From Rickettsia typhi (GTDB lineage: Bacteria; Pseudomonadota; Alphaproteobacteria; Rickettsiales; Rickettsiaceae), in contig CAMCTQ010000030.1 of assembly GCA_945878545.1 (NCBI GenBank), forward strand, positions 1 to 10,776: a stretch of DNA of 10,776 nt. Reading direction: 5' to 3'. Within the stretch, counting starts at the first letter, position 1, and each line of letters starts with the position of its first letter. This document shows, in pieces, positions 1 through 6,648 of the stretch. Below the pieces are notes generated by a model. The model made no database searches. It was not told where the DNA came from and saw only the letters and a list, made by a program, of their open reading frames with translations. Both the position numbers and the translations under genes were made by a program.

Positions 1-1689
1 TTCCCTTCTTATATTTAAAGGCCATATTGGATACGTCGCAATTAGTACCCCCGTTATCATCATTATTTGATACATCCCTAATGCAATATTTCTGTTTTGA
101 ACTAATAGTTCAGACTGGGTTGAATACATTGTAGTAACCGTAAAAACAATAAAATATATACCAAGTCCGCTACAAGATATCTCGTCATTTGGATAATTTC
201 TTTTACAATATTCAACAAAACTAAAGTTTTTATATTTCTTCTTTCTATCAGCACTTTCTATAGCATTTTGAACAAAAAGTTCATTATAAGATGCTCTGTC
301 TTTTATTCCAACAAAACCACCTTCTTGTTTTAAGAGATAATGACTACCTATCAAGAAAATAAGATTTATTACCATTCCGCAAAAAATAGGATCAGCTTTT
401 ATAGCAAAAAATTTCCATATAACAACTGTCGAGAAACCAGCTGACATAGCAATCAAAACAGATGTTTTAGAACTACGAAAACCCATTATCGTTGCAAGTA
501 ATGGAACTGTAACTACTGGCATATAAAAGCTATTTACAGATAAAATAATTGATAAAAGATCTTGTTGGGAAAGAGCTAGTATAATAGCCCCAGATCCTAA
601 AATAAAAGAAAACCATTTAGATAAAAGCAATTGTCTATTATTACCTATTTTTAATGGACCACATATATCGTTGGAAAACAAAACTGATGAAACATTCATA
701 TGCGAGTCAGCAGTGGACATCGCCATTGCTATAATACCAATTATTATCAAGCCTTTTAAACCAACAAATGTATATTTATCTATTATAAAACCTAGCAATT
801 CATTGGGCTCAAGTTTATCATTAACACTCAGTACCAAAAAAGAAATCCAAGCTACTGCAAGCAGTATAATAGTACATAGAACTCCTGATATAATAAATGC
901 TTTTCTTACTTGGCGTAAATCTTTACCTATAAGAATCCTCTGATAAATTGCCGGTAGCAACGTAGGTGAGGTAAAATAGAACATCAAGGAAATCATTGGC
1001 CAAAATTTGACATTATCTGTATTCAATAATTCACTTGGTTTAAAATTATCAAGTTGCAAGACACGCTCGACAGAACCATTATCAAAGTAGATTTCATTCC
1101 AAATGACTATTCCGATTAATGGTATCACAAACCCAAAAGTAAAAAACTGTAGAATATCAGTGGTTGTAACTGCTCTAATCCCTCCTAAAGCTGAATATAG
1201 TGTTACTATAGCTCCCGCAATAAGAATTGATTCTGTAGGAGATATCCCAGTAAAATACGCAGTGATACTACCAAATGCTTTAAACTGAACTGCTATTGAG
1301 CCAACTGCGCCAATTGTTCCAGCAATAGCCGTAATAACCCTCACTTCGTTTCCATATAGACTTCCCATAGCTTCAGCAATGGTAGTTTTCCCCATAAACT
1401 CACCCATTCTAGGAACTAGAATATAGCCTGTAATCAGTAGCTGTATACCCATGCACAAACCAGCTACAATATAAAAAAGACCATCAGTATAAGTAGTATT
1501 TAAATCAATAAAAAATCCACTGGCACTCGAATAGGTTGCTACGATGGTTGCGACAAGAGCCCCTGTAGTAAAGTTACGACCTCCTAGAGCATAATCTTTA
1601 AGAGTTTTTATTTTACCACTACTTCCAACCCCTATAGCCAATGTTATCATTAAAAAACTAAACACTATTCCTACATCAATATACTCCAT
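1..1689 (-). CDS. Sodium:solute symporter family protein, partial; possibly the N-terminal part of a symporter-histidine kinase hybrid
   Basis: The reading frame is open from an ATG at 1689 to the window edge (563 codons, no stop), so the C-terminus is missing. It is a polytopic inner-membrane protein of the SSS/SLC5 family, which couples sodium to solute uptake. Visible family marks are the ALGGIRAVTTTDILQ segment (residues 167-181) and IAMAMSTADSHMNVSS (319-334), the PutP-like helix whose Ser/Thr residues take part in sodium binding. Hydrophobic helices recur from residue 5 to about 450. A polar stretch (about 455-505) follows, then further hydrophobic segments at about 508-520 and 540-556. 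A plain symporter would usually be ending here, so the extra membrane region suggests a longer hybrid such as the CbrA-like symporter-kinases; that is inference. The start has a good Shine-Dalgarno (GAGGAG, 2 bases before ATG). The substrate cannot be named. It lies 200 bases downstream of radA with its own candidate promoter. Confidence 0.85.
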   Translation of the reverse strand, partial: MEYIDVGIVFSFLMITLAIGVGSSGKIKTLKDYALGGRNFTTGALVATIVATYSSASGFFIDLNTTYTDGLFYIVAGLCMGIQLLITGYILVPRMGEFMGKTTIAEAMGSLYGNEVRVITAIAGTIGAVGSIAVQFKAFGSITAYFTGISPTESILIAGAIVTLYSALGGIRAVTTTDILQFFTFGFVIPLIGIVIWNEIYFDNGSVERVLQLDNFKPSELLNTDNVKFWPMISLMFYFTSPTLLPAIYQRILIGKDLRQVRKAFIISGVLCTIILLAVAWISFLVLSVNDKLEPNELLGFIIDKYTFVGLKGLIIIGIIAMAMSTADSHMNVSSVLFSNDICGPLKIGNNRQLLLSKWFSFILGSGAIILALSQQDLLSIILSVNSFYMPVVTVPLLATIMGFRSSKTSVLIAMSAGFSTVVIWKFFAIKADPIFCGMVINLIFLIGSHYLLKQEGGFVGIKDRASYNELFVQNAIESADRKKKYKNFSFVEYCKRNYPNDEISCSGLGIYFIVFTVTTMYSTQSELLVQNRNIALGMYQIMMITGVLIATYPIWPLNIRRE

Positions 1690-1724
1690 AACTCCTCTAA
1701 CTTATTATTTTTTAGTAATGCCGA

Positions 1725-1754
1725 TAAATATACAGAGATAAAAAATTCTAACAA
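1725..1754 (-). promoter_or_regulatory. Candidate promoter of the symporter-type gene
   Basis: On the minus strand a TTGTTA box (1749-1754) precedes TATATT (1727-1732, spacing 16) or TATTTA (1725-1730, spacing 18), about 35-40 bases before the ATG at 1689. The DNA is very AT-rich, so such matches arise easily by chance. The 200-base gap after radA makes a separate promoter reasonable. Confidence 0.3.
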
Positions 1755-1856
1755 TATCAACTATTAGTGGTTAGACAAAAAAATAACGAAAATTTTAATT
1801 ATTAGTTAAATTCAAAACTGGAAATAATTCAAAGGTTGTATAATTTTACATGTTAT

Positions 1857-1876
1857 TAATTATTTCACAATAATTA
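1857..1876 (-). repeat. AT-only inverted repeat just downstream of radA
   Basis: TAATTATT and AATAATTA are separated by four bases (TCAC on the plus strand), 14 bases beyond the radA stop. On the minus strand no U-tract follows the stem, and the stem has no G-C pair, so a terminator role for radA is only weakly supported. Confidence 0.25.
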
Positions 1877-1889
1877 TTAGATATTTTTT

Positions 1890-3230
1890 TTAAAGAATTA
1901 GACCCTTTAGTTGTTTTAAATGGATAATTGGTTCAATAGAATCCGTCAAATTCTCTTTAGTTGCACAAAACATTCTTTCGAATCCAAGTTTCGAAGCTTC
2001 TTTGATCCTTGCTTCAGTTTGTGCAACTTTTCTAACCTCGCCAGAGAGTCCCACCTCACCAAAGAAGATACTTTTTGCTGGAAGAGCAATATTACTCGCA
2101 GCCGAAATAAGAGCAGCTGCCACGGCCAAATCAGCCGCTGGATCTGTTATTTTTAAACCACCAGCAACACTTAAATATACTTCATGAGAAGATAAATTTA
2201 AGCCAAATCTTACCCCAAGAACAGCTATTATCATAGATAGTCTATTTACATCCCAGCCGACAACAGATCTCCTTGGCGTTGGCATAGTAGTAGGACATGT
2301 TAGAGCCTGAATTTCAATAAGTAATGGCCGTGAGCCTTGAGTCCCAGCAAACACAGCAGTACCACTAACATTATTTTCACGTTCCATCAAAAATAATTCC
2401 GATGGATTGGTAATTTCGACTAAACCCACAGAAGTCATTTCAAAAACACCAATCTCATTCACTCCACCAAAACGGTTTTTTATTGAACGTAAGATCCTGA
2501 AATGATTATTATGATCGCCTTCAAAATATAAGACAGTATCTACCATATGCTCAAGAACTTTTGGACCAGCAAGTTGACCATCTTTATTTACATGGCAAGC
2601 AAGAAGCAAAGTAATATTATTTTGTTTAGCATAGTTGATTAATAAATGTGCTGAAGCCCTTATCTGAGATACCGTTCCTGGAGCTGATGATAATTCATTA
2701 GTAGCAACAGTTTGAATAGAATCAATAACTACTAGATCTAATTCATTCTTATGTTTGTCGATAGTGGAAATTATATCCTCAACATTAGTTGCAGCGAGCA
2801 AACCTGTTTTGTTATCGTTTATTTCAAGCCTTTTTGCCCTTAGTTTTATCTGGTTAGTTGACTCTTCACCGGTTATATAAAGGCAACCAATATCACTTTG
2901 TGCAAGCCGTGAGCATAGTTGTAATAAAAGAGTTGATTTGCCAATACCAGGATCACCGCCGATAAGAATAGCGGACCCACTGACTAATCCACCACCAAGT
3001 ACTCTATTGAGTTCTTCTATAGGAGTTTTGGTTCTCATAGTTTCCATTACTGCGGTACTCAGAAGATCTAATTCCTGAACTACGCCAGTTTTTGGAGCAA
3101 GCATTTTGCTACTAGATGCAACTTCTTCAGTAATTGAACCCCACTGACCACAATCAGGACACTGACCAAGCCACTTATTCGACATACTGCCGCAATTACT
3201 ACAGGAGAAAAGTTTTTTAATTTTGCTCAT
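1890..3230 (-). CDS. radA: DNA repair protein RadA (Sms)
   Basis: RadA is a hexameric RecA-like ATPase/helicase that promotes branch migration during RecA-dependent recombination and repair in the cytoplasm. All expected parts are present in 446 residues, a normal length. They are an N-terminal C4 zinc finger (C10, C13, C24, C27), Walker A GGDPGIGKST (91-100), Walker B LVVID (166-170), the RadA-specific KNRFG motif (251-255) and a C-terminal Lon-like domain (about 280-446, with VAGGLK at 355-360 and DPAADLAVAAAL at 363-374). The ATG at 3230 lies inside the 3' end of rsmD, giving a 14-base overlap (3217-3230). No strong Shine-Dalgarno precedes it, so translational coupling to rsmD is likely. 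It appears to be the last gene of the transcript that begins at the SopB-like gene. No defects are seen. Confidence 0.97.
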   Translation of the reverse strand: MSKIKKLFSCSNCGSMSNKWLGQCPDCGQWGSITEEVASSSKMLAPKTGVVQELDLLSTAVMETMRTKTPIEELNRVLGGGLVSGSAILIGGDPGIGKSTLLLQLCSRLAQSDIGCLYITGEESTNQIKLRAKRLEINDNKTGLLAATNVEDIISTIDKHKNELDLVVIDSIQTVATNELSSAPGTVSQIRASAHLLINYAKQNNITLLLACHVNKDGQLAGPKVLEHMVDTVLYFEGDHNNHFRILRSIKNRFGGVNEIGVFEMTSVGLVEITNPSELFLMERENNVSGTAVFAGTQGSRPLLIEIQALTCPTTMPTPRRSVVGWDVNRLSMIIAVLGVRFGLNLSSHEVYLSVAGGLKITDPAADLAVAAALISAASNIALPAKSIFFGEVGLSGEVRKVAQTEARIKEASKLGFERMFCATKENLTDSIEPIIHLKQLKGLIL

Positions 3231-3786
3231 ATCTTACTATTAATAACTTATTGTTACCGTAAATCTTTTCTTTGAGCAAATGCAAATTCGGAAAATTCTC
3301 TAAAACGATCCTAGCCATTTTCTCCATCTCCATAGCAATAATTGCATTATTTTCTAACCAATTATTCTTAATTAGACAGGTCAAAGTTTTTACGCATAAG
3401 TTATTATAGTAAGGTGGGTCCATGAAAACAATATTATATTGCCTTGTAGATTTAGTAAGAGCAGAAGCATCAGCTAATTGACAATCGATATTATCTTTTT
3501 CCCCTATTTTATTAGCAAATTTTTCAATTAATTTTAAGTGGTTAGGGTTATTATCAACAAAGGTCACATTTTTAGCACCACGGGATAATGACTCAAAAGA
3601 CAATATCCCAGTACCAGAAAATAAATCCAGTATTTTCGCATTAACTATTGGCTGCAAGTCAAAGAATTCCCCTGAAGCCATTATACTAAATAATGCTTCT
3701 CGGAATTTAGTAGTCGTAGGTCTATAATCCGCCGTTTTAATAGTTGGAATTATTCTATTCTTATGTTTCCCAGAAATTATTTTCAT
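3217..3786 (-). CDS. rsmD: 16S rRNA (guanine(966)-N(2))-methyltransferase RsmD
   Basis: RsmD uses S-adenosylmethionine to methylate G966 of 16S rRNA in the assembled small subunit. The 189-residue protein has the standard order: MKIISGKHKNR at the start, RPTTTKFREALFSIM (22-36, the family's RPT-x-x-x-RE box), the SAM-binding LDLFSGTGILSFE (53-65), an acidic VDNN after strand 2 (77-80), and catalytic DPPY (123-126). The frame is open upstream to an ATG at 3879, but the family begins at MKIISG. The upstream start would also overlap the preceding gene by 83 bases, so I chose the ATG at 3786. This leaves a 10-base gap (3787-3796) after the SopB-like gene. No clear Shine-Dalgarno lies in that gap, so coupling to upstream translation is possible. 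The 3' end overlaps radA by 14 bases. Confidence 0.95.
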   Translation of the reverse strand: MKIISGKHKNRIIPTIKTADYRPTTTKFREALFSIMASGEFFDLQPIVNAKILDLFSGTGILSFESLSRGAKNVTFVDNNPNHLKLIEKFANKIGEKDNIDCQLADASALTKSTRQYNIVFMDPPYYNNLCVKTLTCLIKNNWLENNAIIAMEMEKMARIVLENFPNLHLLKEKIYGNNKLLIVRYEQN

Positions 3787-3796
3787 TGTTTTGTTA

Positions 3797-5908
3797 TTAG
3801 ATCGAATTAGATCTTCCCTTTGTACTGCCTTTAACTGCTGGAGTGAGATTTGGTTTGGTTGATTCACTGATTGTTGCACTACGTGATCTAGTCTTAACTA
3901 GCTCCGCTACTTTAGGCTCAGCCGATTTAACAATTTCGCTACTACGTGTTCTAGTCTTAGACGCTTCTTTTGCTTTAAATCCCTTTTCAAAGTTTTCTAT
4001 GATTCCTTCTACATTTTTTTTAGACACTTTAATCTTGCTATTAAAACTAGACGATTTTTGGTTAATAACCCCACTAATCGCCTGGTCCTGAGGATCGCTA
4101 CTTAAACCAAATTCAGGATTTGTTTTTACTGAATGACATCCTATACTTCCACCCTGTACACCAGCCATTTCTTGAGTATGCCCACCAGATACTTGGCTCA
4201 TCATATTTTGTTGTCCTCTCTCTGAACGAGGATCAACACCAAGATAATTGGAAACCGCCTCATGTGTATTCTTAGTCTGCAAATAGCCTGTTCTGTCTTT
4301 ACCACTTTTACAAAAATCAACACGGTTAGATACTTTACTTGTTGTTTCTTTGTCTAATATTGCGTGCAATGGACCAGTTTCTAATTTCACTGCACTTTCT
4401 ACTATATTCATTGCAGCACCAACTTTCAAATTAACATTTCCTTTAGTAAAAATAGTACTACTATCTACTAAATTTCTGGCATTCATAGCTTCCTTTAAAA
4501 CATTCCCCAATTGAGGATATTCCAATGCTGCAATTTCCTGTTTTGCTCTTGTCTCTGTCGATTTATATTTACCAAAAGATAGTTTCTCAGCTAAATTTTC
4601 AAGCATTGAACTGCCATTCTTTAGGAATTTACCAACATTCTGAGTATCTTTGTTTTTTGCTAAATCTGCCCCAATATCTTTTAATGTATCCCTAAATTCT
4701 GAATGATCTCTACCACCACCAAATATTTGCCATCTATTAACAGGAGAAGCAGAAGTTTTAACATTTCCTACATTTTTTGCAGTTTTTGTTAACTGATCCT
4801 GAATAAAATCTTCTCCACGCGCATTAAACGGAGTTTTACTAGTAAGAATATTCAGATTCACTGATTCACCAGGTGGAACAAAAGTTTGCAATTGCTTAAC
4901 CTGTTCATCAACAATAGCCTGCTTCTCAGTTTTATCAGTAATTTTTATTTTAGTTGCTGGGGTACCGCAATGAAGAGTTTGAGATATAATAGTTGAATCT
5001 GATTGATCTGGACTTCTTACCGCTGTTACTTTTTGATAAGCATTTTTAATTCCAGGCACATCACTAAGTAGCTGAGTTGGTATTACCTTATTACCAGTAG
5101 CTACATCTGCTGCAACCTCTCTAAGTAAATCTTGCTTATATGGAGGCATGTTATTGTACCAATCCATACCAGATAATTTTGTCTTAGGATTATCTTTTGT
5201 TGTTTTTGAAATTGCTTGCCACTGATTCTTCTGAGCTTCGGTTAAACCATTTAGCATGATTTCTGCCTCAGTTACTGTATGCGATTTACCAGTAGAATCT
5301 TTTGCGGTTGTTAAGGTAACTATATGGTTATGTTCATCTTTAAAATTGGCAACCTCTTTTGCAAAAATCAATTTCTTTGATACATCTTCAATGCCAGCTT
5401 GTTCTAGCACATTAACTATCCTAGTATTATACTGCTGAATATTTTTTGGTAAATTATCTACATTTTCAATAGAGCTAGTAGCTATATGCATTAATTTTTT
5501 CTTAGCTAATTCTTTGGCAGCAGGATCAATATTTGCTTTCTCAATTAAATCAATACCAGCCCTGACCTCGTTTAAAACCTGCATTGCATATTTTTCTCCA
5601 GCATCCACTTGCAAGGCTTGTTTGTCGGTGGTAACGCCTCTGGCATCCCTAACTAATGCTTTTGTGCCATTACCCAAATCAGGACTTTCATGCCAAACTA
5701 TACCTATTTTGTTATCCTTAATTTGGTCAAGCATCCGAATGGCTGCTGTTAGGTCCCCAGTTTCTACACTTGCTGCAGCTTGTTTTAATTTGTCTCCAAT
5801 ATTTATTATATCACCATCTTGTCTTGGAAGAATGCTGTCCGCAAACCCCATAACTGCCTTTCTATTTTCTTCTAATACTTCAAAATTTGATTTTTTACTT
5901 TTTGCCAT
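3797..5908 (-). CDS. SopB/IpgD-like phosphoinositide phosphatase, candidate secreted effector
   Basis: This 703-residue hydrophilic protein carries FCKSGKDRTGYL (532-543), the Cys-X5-Arg active site (C533, R539) in the exact CKSGKDRTG form of Salmonella SopB and Shigella IpgD, type III effectors that dephosphorylate host phosphoinositides. A further glycine-rich segment, SGGHTQEMAGVQGGSIG (574-590), resembles the NTGGAG region that follows the active site in SopB. SopB and IpgD are about 540-560 residues; the extra length here lies in the N-terminal part and in a basic Ser/Arg-rich tail (645-703) with an imperfect 21-codon repeat. There is no signal peptide or membrane helix. The ATG at 5908 has only a weak ribosome-binding site. 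A TATAAT lies about 31 bases upstream. It is the first gene of an apparent unit with rsmD and radA. The phosphatase family call rests on the active-site block; substrate, secretion route and effector role are inferred. Confidence 0.8.
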   Translation of the reverse strand: MAKSKKSNFEVLEENRKAVMGFADSILPRQDGDIINIGDKLKQAAASVETGDLTAAIRMLDQIKDNKIGIVWHESPDLGNGTKALVRDARGVTTDKQALQVDAGEKYAMQVLNEVRAGIDLIEKANIDPAAKELAKKKLMHIATSSIENVDNLPKNIQQYNTRIVNVLEQAGIEDVSKKLIFAKEVANFKDEHNHIVTLTTAKDSTGKSHTVTEAEIMLNGLTEAQKNQWQAISKTTKDNPKTKLSGMDWYNNMPPYKQDLLREVAADVATGNKVIPTQLLSDVPGIKNAYQKVTAVRSPDQSDSTIISQTLHCGTPATKIKITDKTEKQAIVDEQVKQLQTFVPPGESVNLNILTSKTPFNARGEDFIQDQLTKTAKNVGNVKTSASPVNRWQIFGGGRDHSEFRDTLKDIGADLAKNKDTQNVGKFLKNGSSMLENLAEKLSFGKYKSTETRAKQEIAALEYPQLGNVLKEAMNARNLVDSSTIFTKGNVNLKVGAAMNIVESAVKLETGPLHAILDKETTSKVSNRVDFCKSGKDRTGYLQTKNTHEAVSNYLGVDPRSERGQQNMMSQVSGGHTQEMAGVQGGSIGCHSVKTNPEFGLSSDPQDQAISGVINQKSSSFNSKIKVSKKNVEGIIENFEKGFKAKEASKTRTRSSEIVKSAEPKVAELVKTRSRSATISESTKPNLTPAVKGSTKGRSNSI
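3879..3959 (-). repeat. In-frame 18-bp direct repeat in the tail of the SopB-like gene
   Basis: Plus-strand CTACGTGATCTAGTCTTA (3879-3896) recurs as CTACGTGTTCTAGTCTTA (3942-3959) with one mismatch. The copies are 63 bases (21 codons) apart and in the same frame. They encode the KTRSRS and KTRTRS modules of the basic C-terminal tail, which points to a small tandem duplication. Confidence 0.75.
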
Positions 5909-5938
5909 TTATTTATTCTTACACCTATACAAATTAAT

Positions 5939-5944
5939 ATTATA
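5939..5944 (-). promoter_or_regulatory. Candidate -10 box of the SopB-like gene
   Basis: A perfect minus-strand TATAAT lies 30 bases before the ATG at 5908. No convincing -35 box sits 16-18 bases upstream (the sequence there is AT-rich and non-consensus). No strong Shine-Dalgarno follows. The position fits a short leader, but the background is AT-rich. Confidence 0.4.
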
Positions 5945-6030
5945 GTAAAGTCAGTTGAATATTTTACTTATAATATATGATTAGGTTAGTCTAGAATAGA
6001 TATACTAAGCAAGATCTGTATTATTTTTAA

Positions 6031-6061
6031 TCAGTTGCTTGATAAATATATCAGCAAGTGA
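6031..6061 (-). repeat. Imperfect hairpin downstream of tRNA-fMet
   Basis: TTGC-T-TGATA and TATCA-GCAA form a nine-pair stem with one bulge and a four-base loop; three more pairs can form beyond one mismatch. It lies about 53 bases past the tRNA 3' end on the minus strand. It may help end or process the tRNA transcript, but no U-tract follows on that strand. Confidence 0.3.
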
Positions 6062-6113
6062 TCTGGCTTTAAATTTTTATTGATTATAATAAAGAATATT
6101 TGATCTCTAGAGC

Positions 6114-6190
<77 letters not shown>

Positions 6191-6222
6191 TCAAAAAACA
6201 TTGGAAAACTTAATTGATCAGA

Positions 6223-6251
6223 CATCTACACTGCTTTGATAAGCCAAACAA
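6223..6251 (-). promoter_or_regulatory. Candidate promoter of tRNA-fMet
   Basis: On the minus strand TTGTTT (6246-6251) and TAGATG (6223-6228) are spaced 17 bases apart, with the tRNA 5' end 33 bases beyond the -10 box. The -35 box falls inside the left arm of the 26-bp palindrome (6246-6271), so anything binding the palindrome would touch this promoter. Confidence 0.4.
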
Positions 6252-6271
6252 TGATAATATTATCATTGTTT
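6246..6271. repeat. 26-bp perfect palindrome between divergent units
   Basis: The half-site AAACAATGATAAT (6246-6258) is followed directly by its exact reverse complement (6259-6271), giving 13 paired positions with no loop. Only two positions per half-site are G or C. It sits between the tRNA (minus) and the region leading to the orphan gene (plus). A plus-strand TATAAT (6272-6277) abuts it. It could be a dimeric regulator site or a cruciform/terminator-like element; with no loop, a single-stranded hairpin is constrained. Confidence 0.7.
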
Positions 6272-6320
6272 TATAATTTCTAAGCGTTAAATTCGACTAA
6301 ATTAACTACAATATCTACGG

Positions 6321-6326
6321 TATAAT
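6321..6326 (+). promoter_or_regulatory. Isolated TATAAT, possible promoter of an unassigned transcript
   Basis: A consensus -10 box lies about 325 bases before the orphan gene. No good -35 box is at 16-18 bases (TTCGAC at 6292-6297 is 23 bases away). If active, it would start a transcript crossing the IS-like hairpin. Confidence 0.25.
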
Positions 6327-6468
6327 AGATCATTTATCATCAGGGCGCAAGGACTTTGTTGTAGGATAAGGAATTGATAAAATTGGTATAAATTGTTATG
6401 GGCTAGATTTAGATAGCATTTATATTATTTTTAATGTAGGCGAGTAACACACCACTCATACCTTAGGA

Positions 6469-6498
6469 ATCTCCTTCCTTTAGGTGAAAGAAGTGGAT
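6469..6498 (+). mobile_element. Hairpin resembling the right end of an IS200/IS605-family element (relic)
   Basis: The stem runs from ATCTCC...TTT to GAAAG...GTGGAT with loop AGGT: 13 positions per arm, 11 paired (two as G:U) and two mismatched. The sequence then continues with CTCAA. This layout, a C/T-rich arm, a TTTAGG-type loop, a G/A-rich arm, then GGAT-x-TCAA, is how the right ends of many IS200/IS605 (tnpB) elements look. No tnpA or tnpB coding sequence is recognisable on the left, so it would be a remnant or a non-autonomous copy. Alternatively it is part of a small RNA or the leader of the downstream gene. The family call is from pattern memory only. Confidence 0.35.
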
Positions 6499-6523
6499 CT
6501 CAAGGATACTACTGATTTAATAA

Positions 6524-6550
6524 TTGACTATCTTAATTAAGTGATATACT
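6524..6550 (+). promoter_or_regulatory. Candidate promoter upstream of the orphan gene
   Basis: TTGACT (6524-6529) and TATACT (6545-6550) are spaced 15 bases apart, shorter than ideal. The -10 box is preceded by TG-A, an extended -10 arrangement that tolerates poor spacing. A transcript would begin near 6557, right before the inverted repeat at 6560-6582. Confidence 0.45.
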
Positions 6551-6559
6551 AGTAAACGG

Positions 6560-6582
6560 TAATTACAATTATATTGTAATTA
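6560..6582 (+). repeat. Perfect inverted repeat in the leader of the orphan gene
   Basis: TAATTACAAT and ATTGTAATTA form ten pairs around a three-base loop (TAT). It starts just past the predicted start point of the 6524-6550 promoter and 66 bases before the ATG. It could be an operator or a weak attenuator hairpin; the following tract (TTCTACTTTT) is only partly U-rich. Confidence 0.55.
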
Positions 6583-6598
6583 TTCTACTTTTGGTAAT

Positions 6599-6629
6599 GT
6601 CAGCACTAATCAACTGACAAGTTTATAAT
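6599..6629 (+). promoter_or_regulatory. Proximal -10 box with an adjacent dyad
   Basis: A consensus TATAAT (6624-6629) lies 19 bases before the ATG at 6649, preceded by the dyad GTCAG-N10-CTGAC (6599-6618) where a -35 element would be. A start near 6636 would leave a 13-base leader that still includes the GAGG at 6641-6644. The dyad could serve as an operator over the -35 region. Confidence 0.4.
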
Positions 6630-6648
6630 TGATTTTAAAAGAGGTTTT

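Larger units (their letters stand above)
6191..6648. other. 458-base intergenic region without a recognisable protein gene
   Basis: This stretch separates the minus-strand tRNA-fMet from the plus-strand orphan gene. Going right it holds a candidate tRNA promoter, a 26-bp perfect palindrome, an isolated TATAAT (6321-6326), a stable hairpin (6469-6498) resembling an IS200/IS605 right end, a candidate promoter (6524-6550), a perfect inverted repeat (6560-6582) and a proximal -10 box (6624-6629). I found no open frame of credible length or with a family motif; the longest minus-strand peptide with a good ribosome-binding site is only 16 codons. The 6327-6520 part could be transcribed as a small RNA, but I could not fold it into 6S, SRP, RNase P or tmRNA patterns. 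Confidence 0.6.

Noticed and set aside
671..1288. Two plus-strand frames (671-943 and 1103-1288)
   Set aside because: Both are antisense to the symporter-type gene, which has clear SSS-family motifs in the opposite strand.
3787..3879. Longer rsmD start at 3879
   Set aside because: The family begins at MKIISG, and the extra 31 residues would overlap the SopB-like gene by 83 bases in another frame.
5514..5945. 143-codon plus-strand frame
   Set aside because: It is antisense to the SopB-like gene, with no motif and no ribosome-binding site of note; a shadow of the real gene.
6327..6520. 6S RNA, SRP RNA, RNase P RNA or tmRNA
   Set aside because: I looked for the long rod of 6S, the GGAAG-type tip of SRP RNA, the conserved core of RNase P and a tmRNA tag reading frame, and found none convincingly.
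6327..6520. CsrB-like regulatory RNA because of several GGA motifs
   Set aside because: Only one GGA lies in a clear hairpin loop, and nothing in the window indicates a CsrA system.
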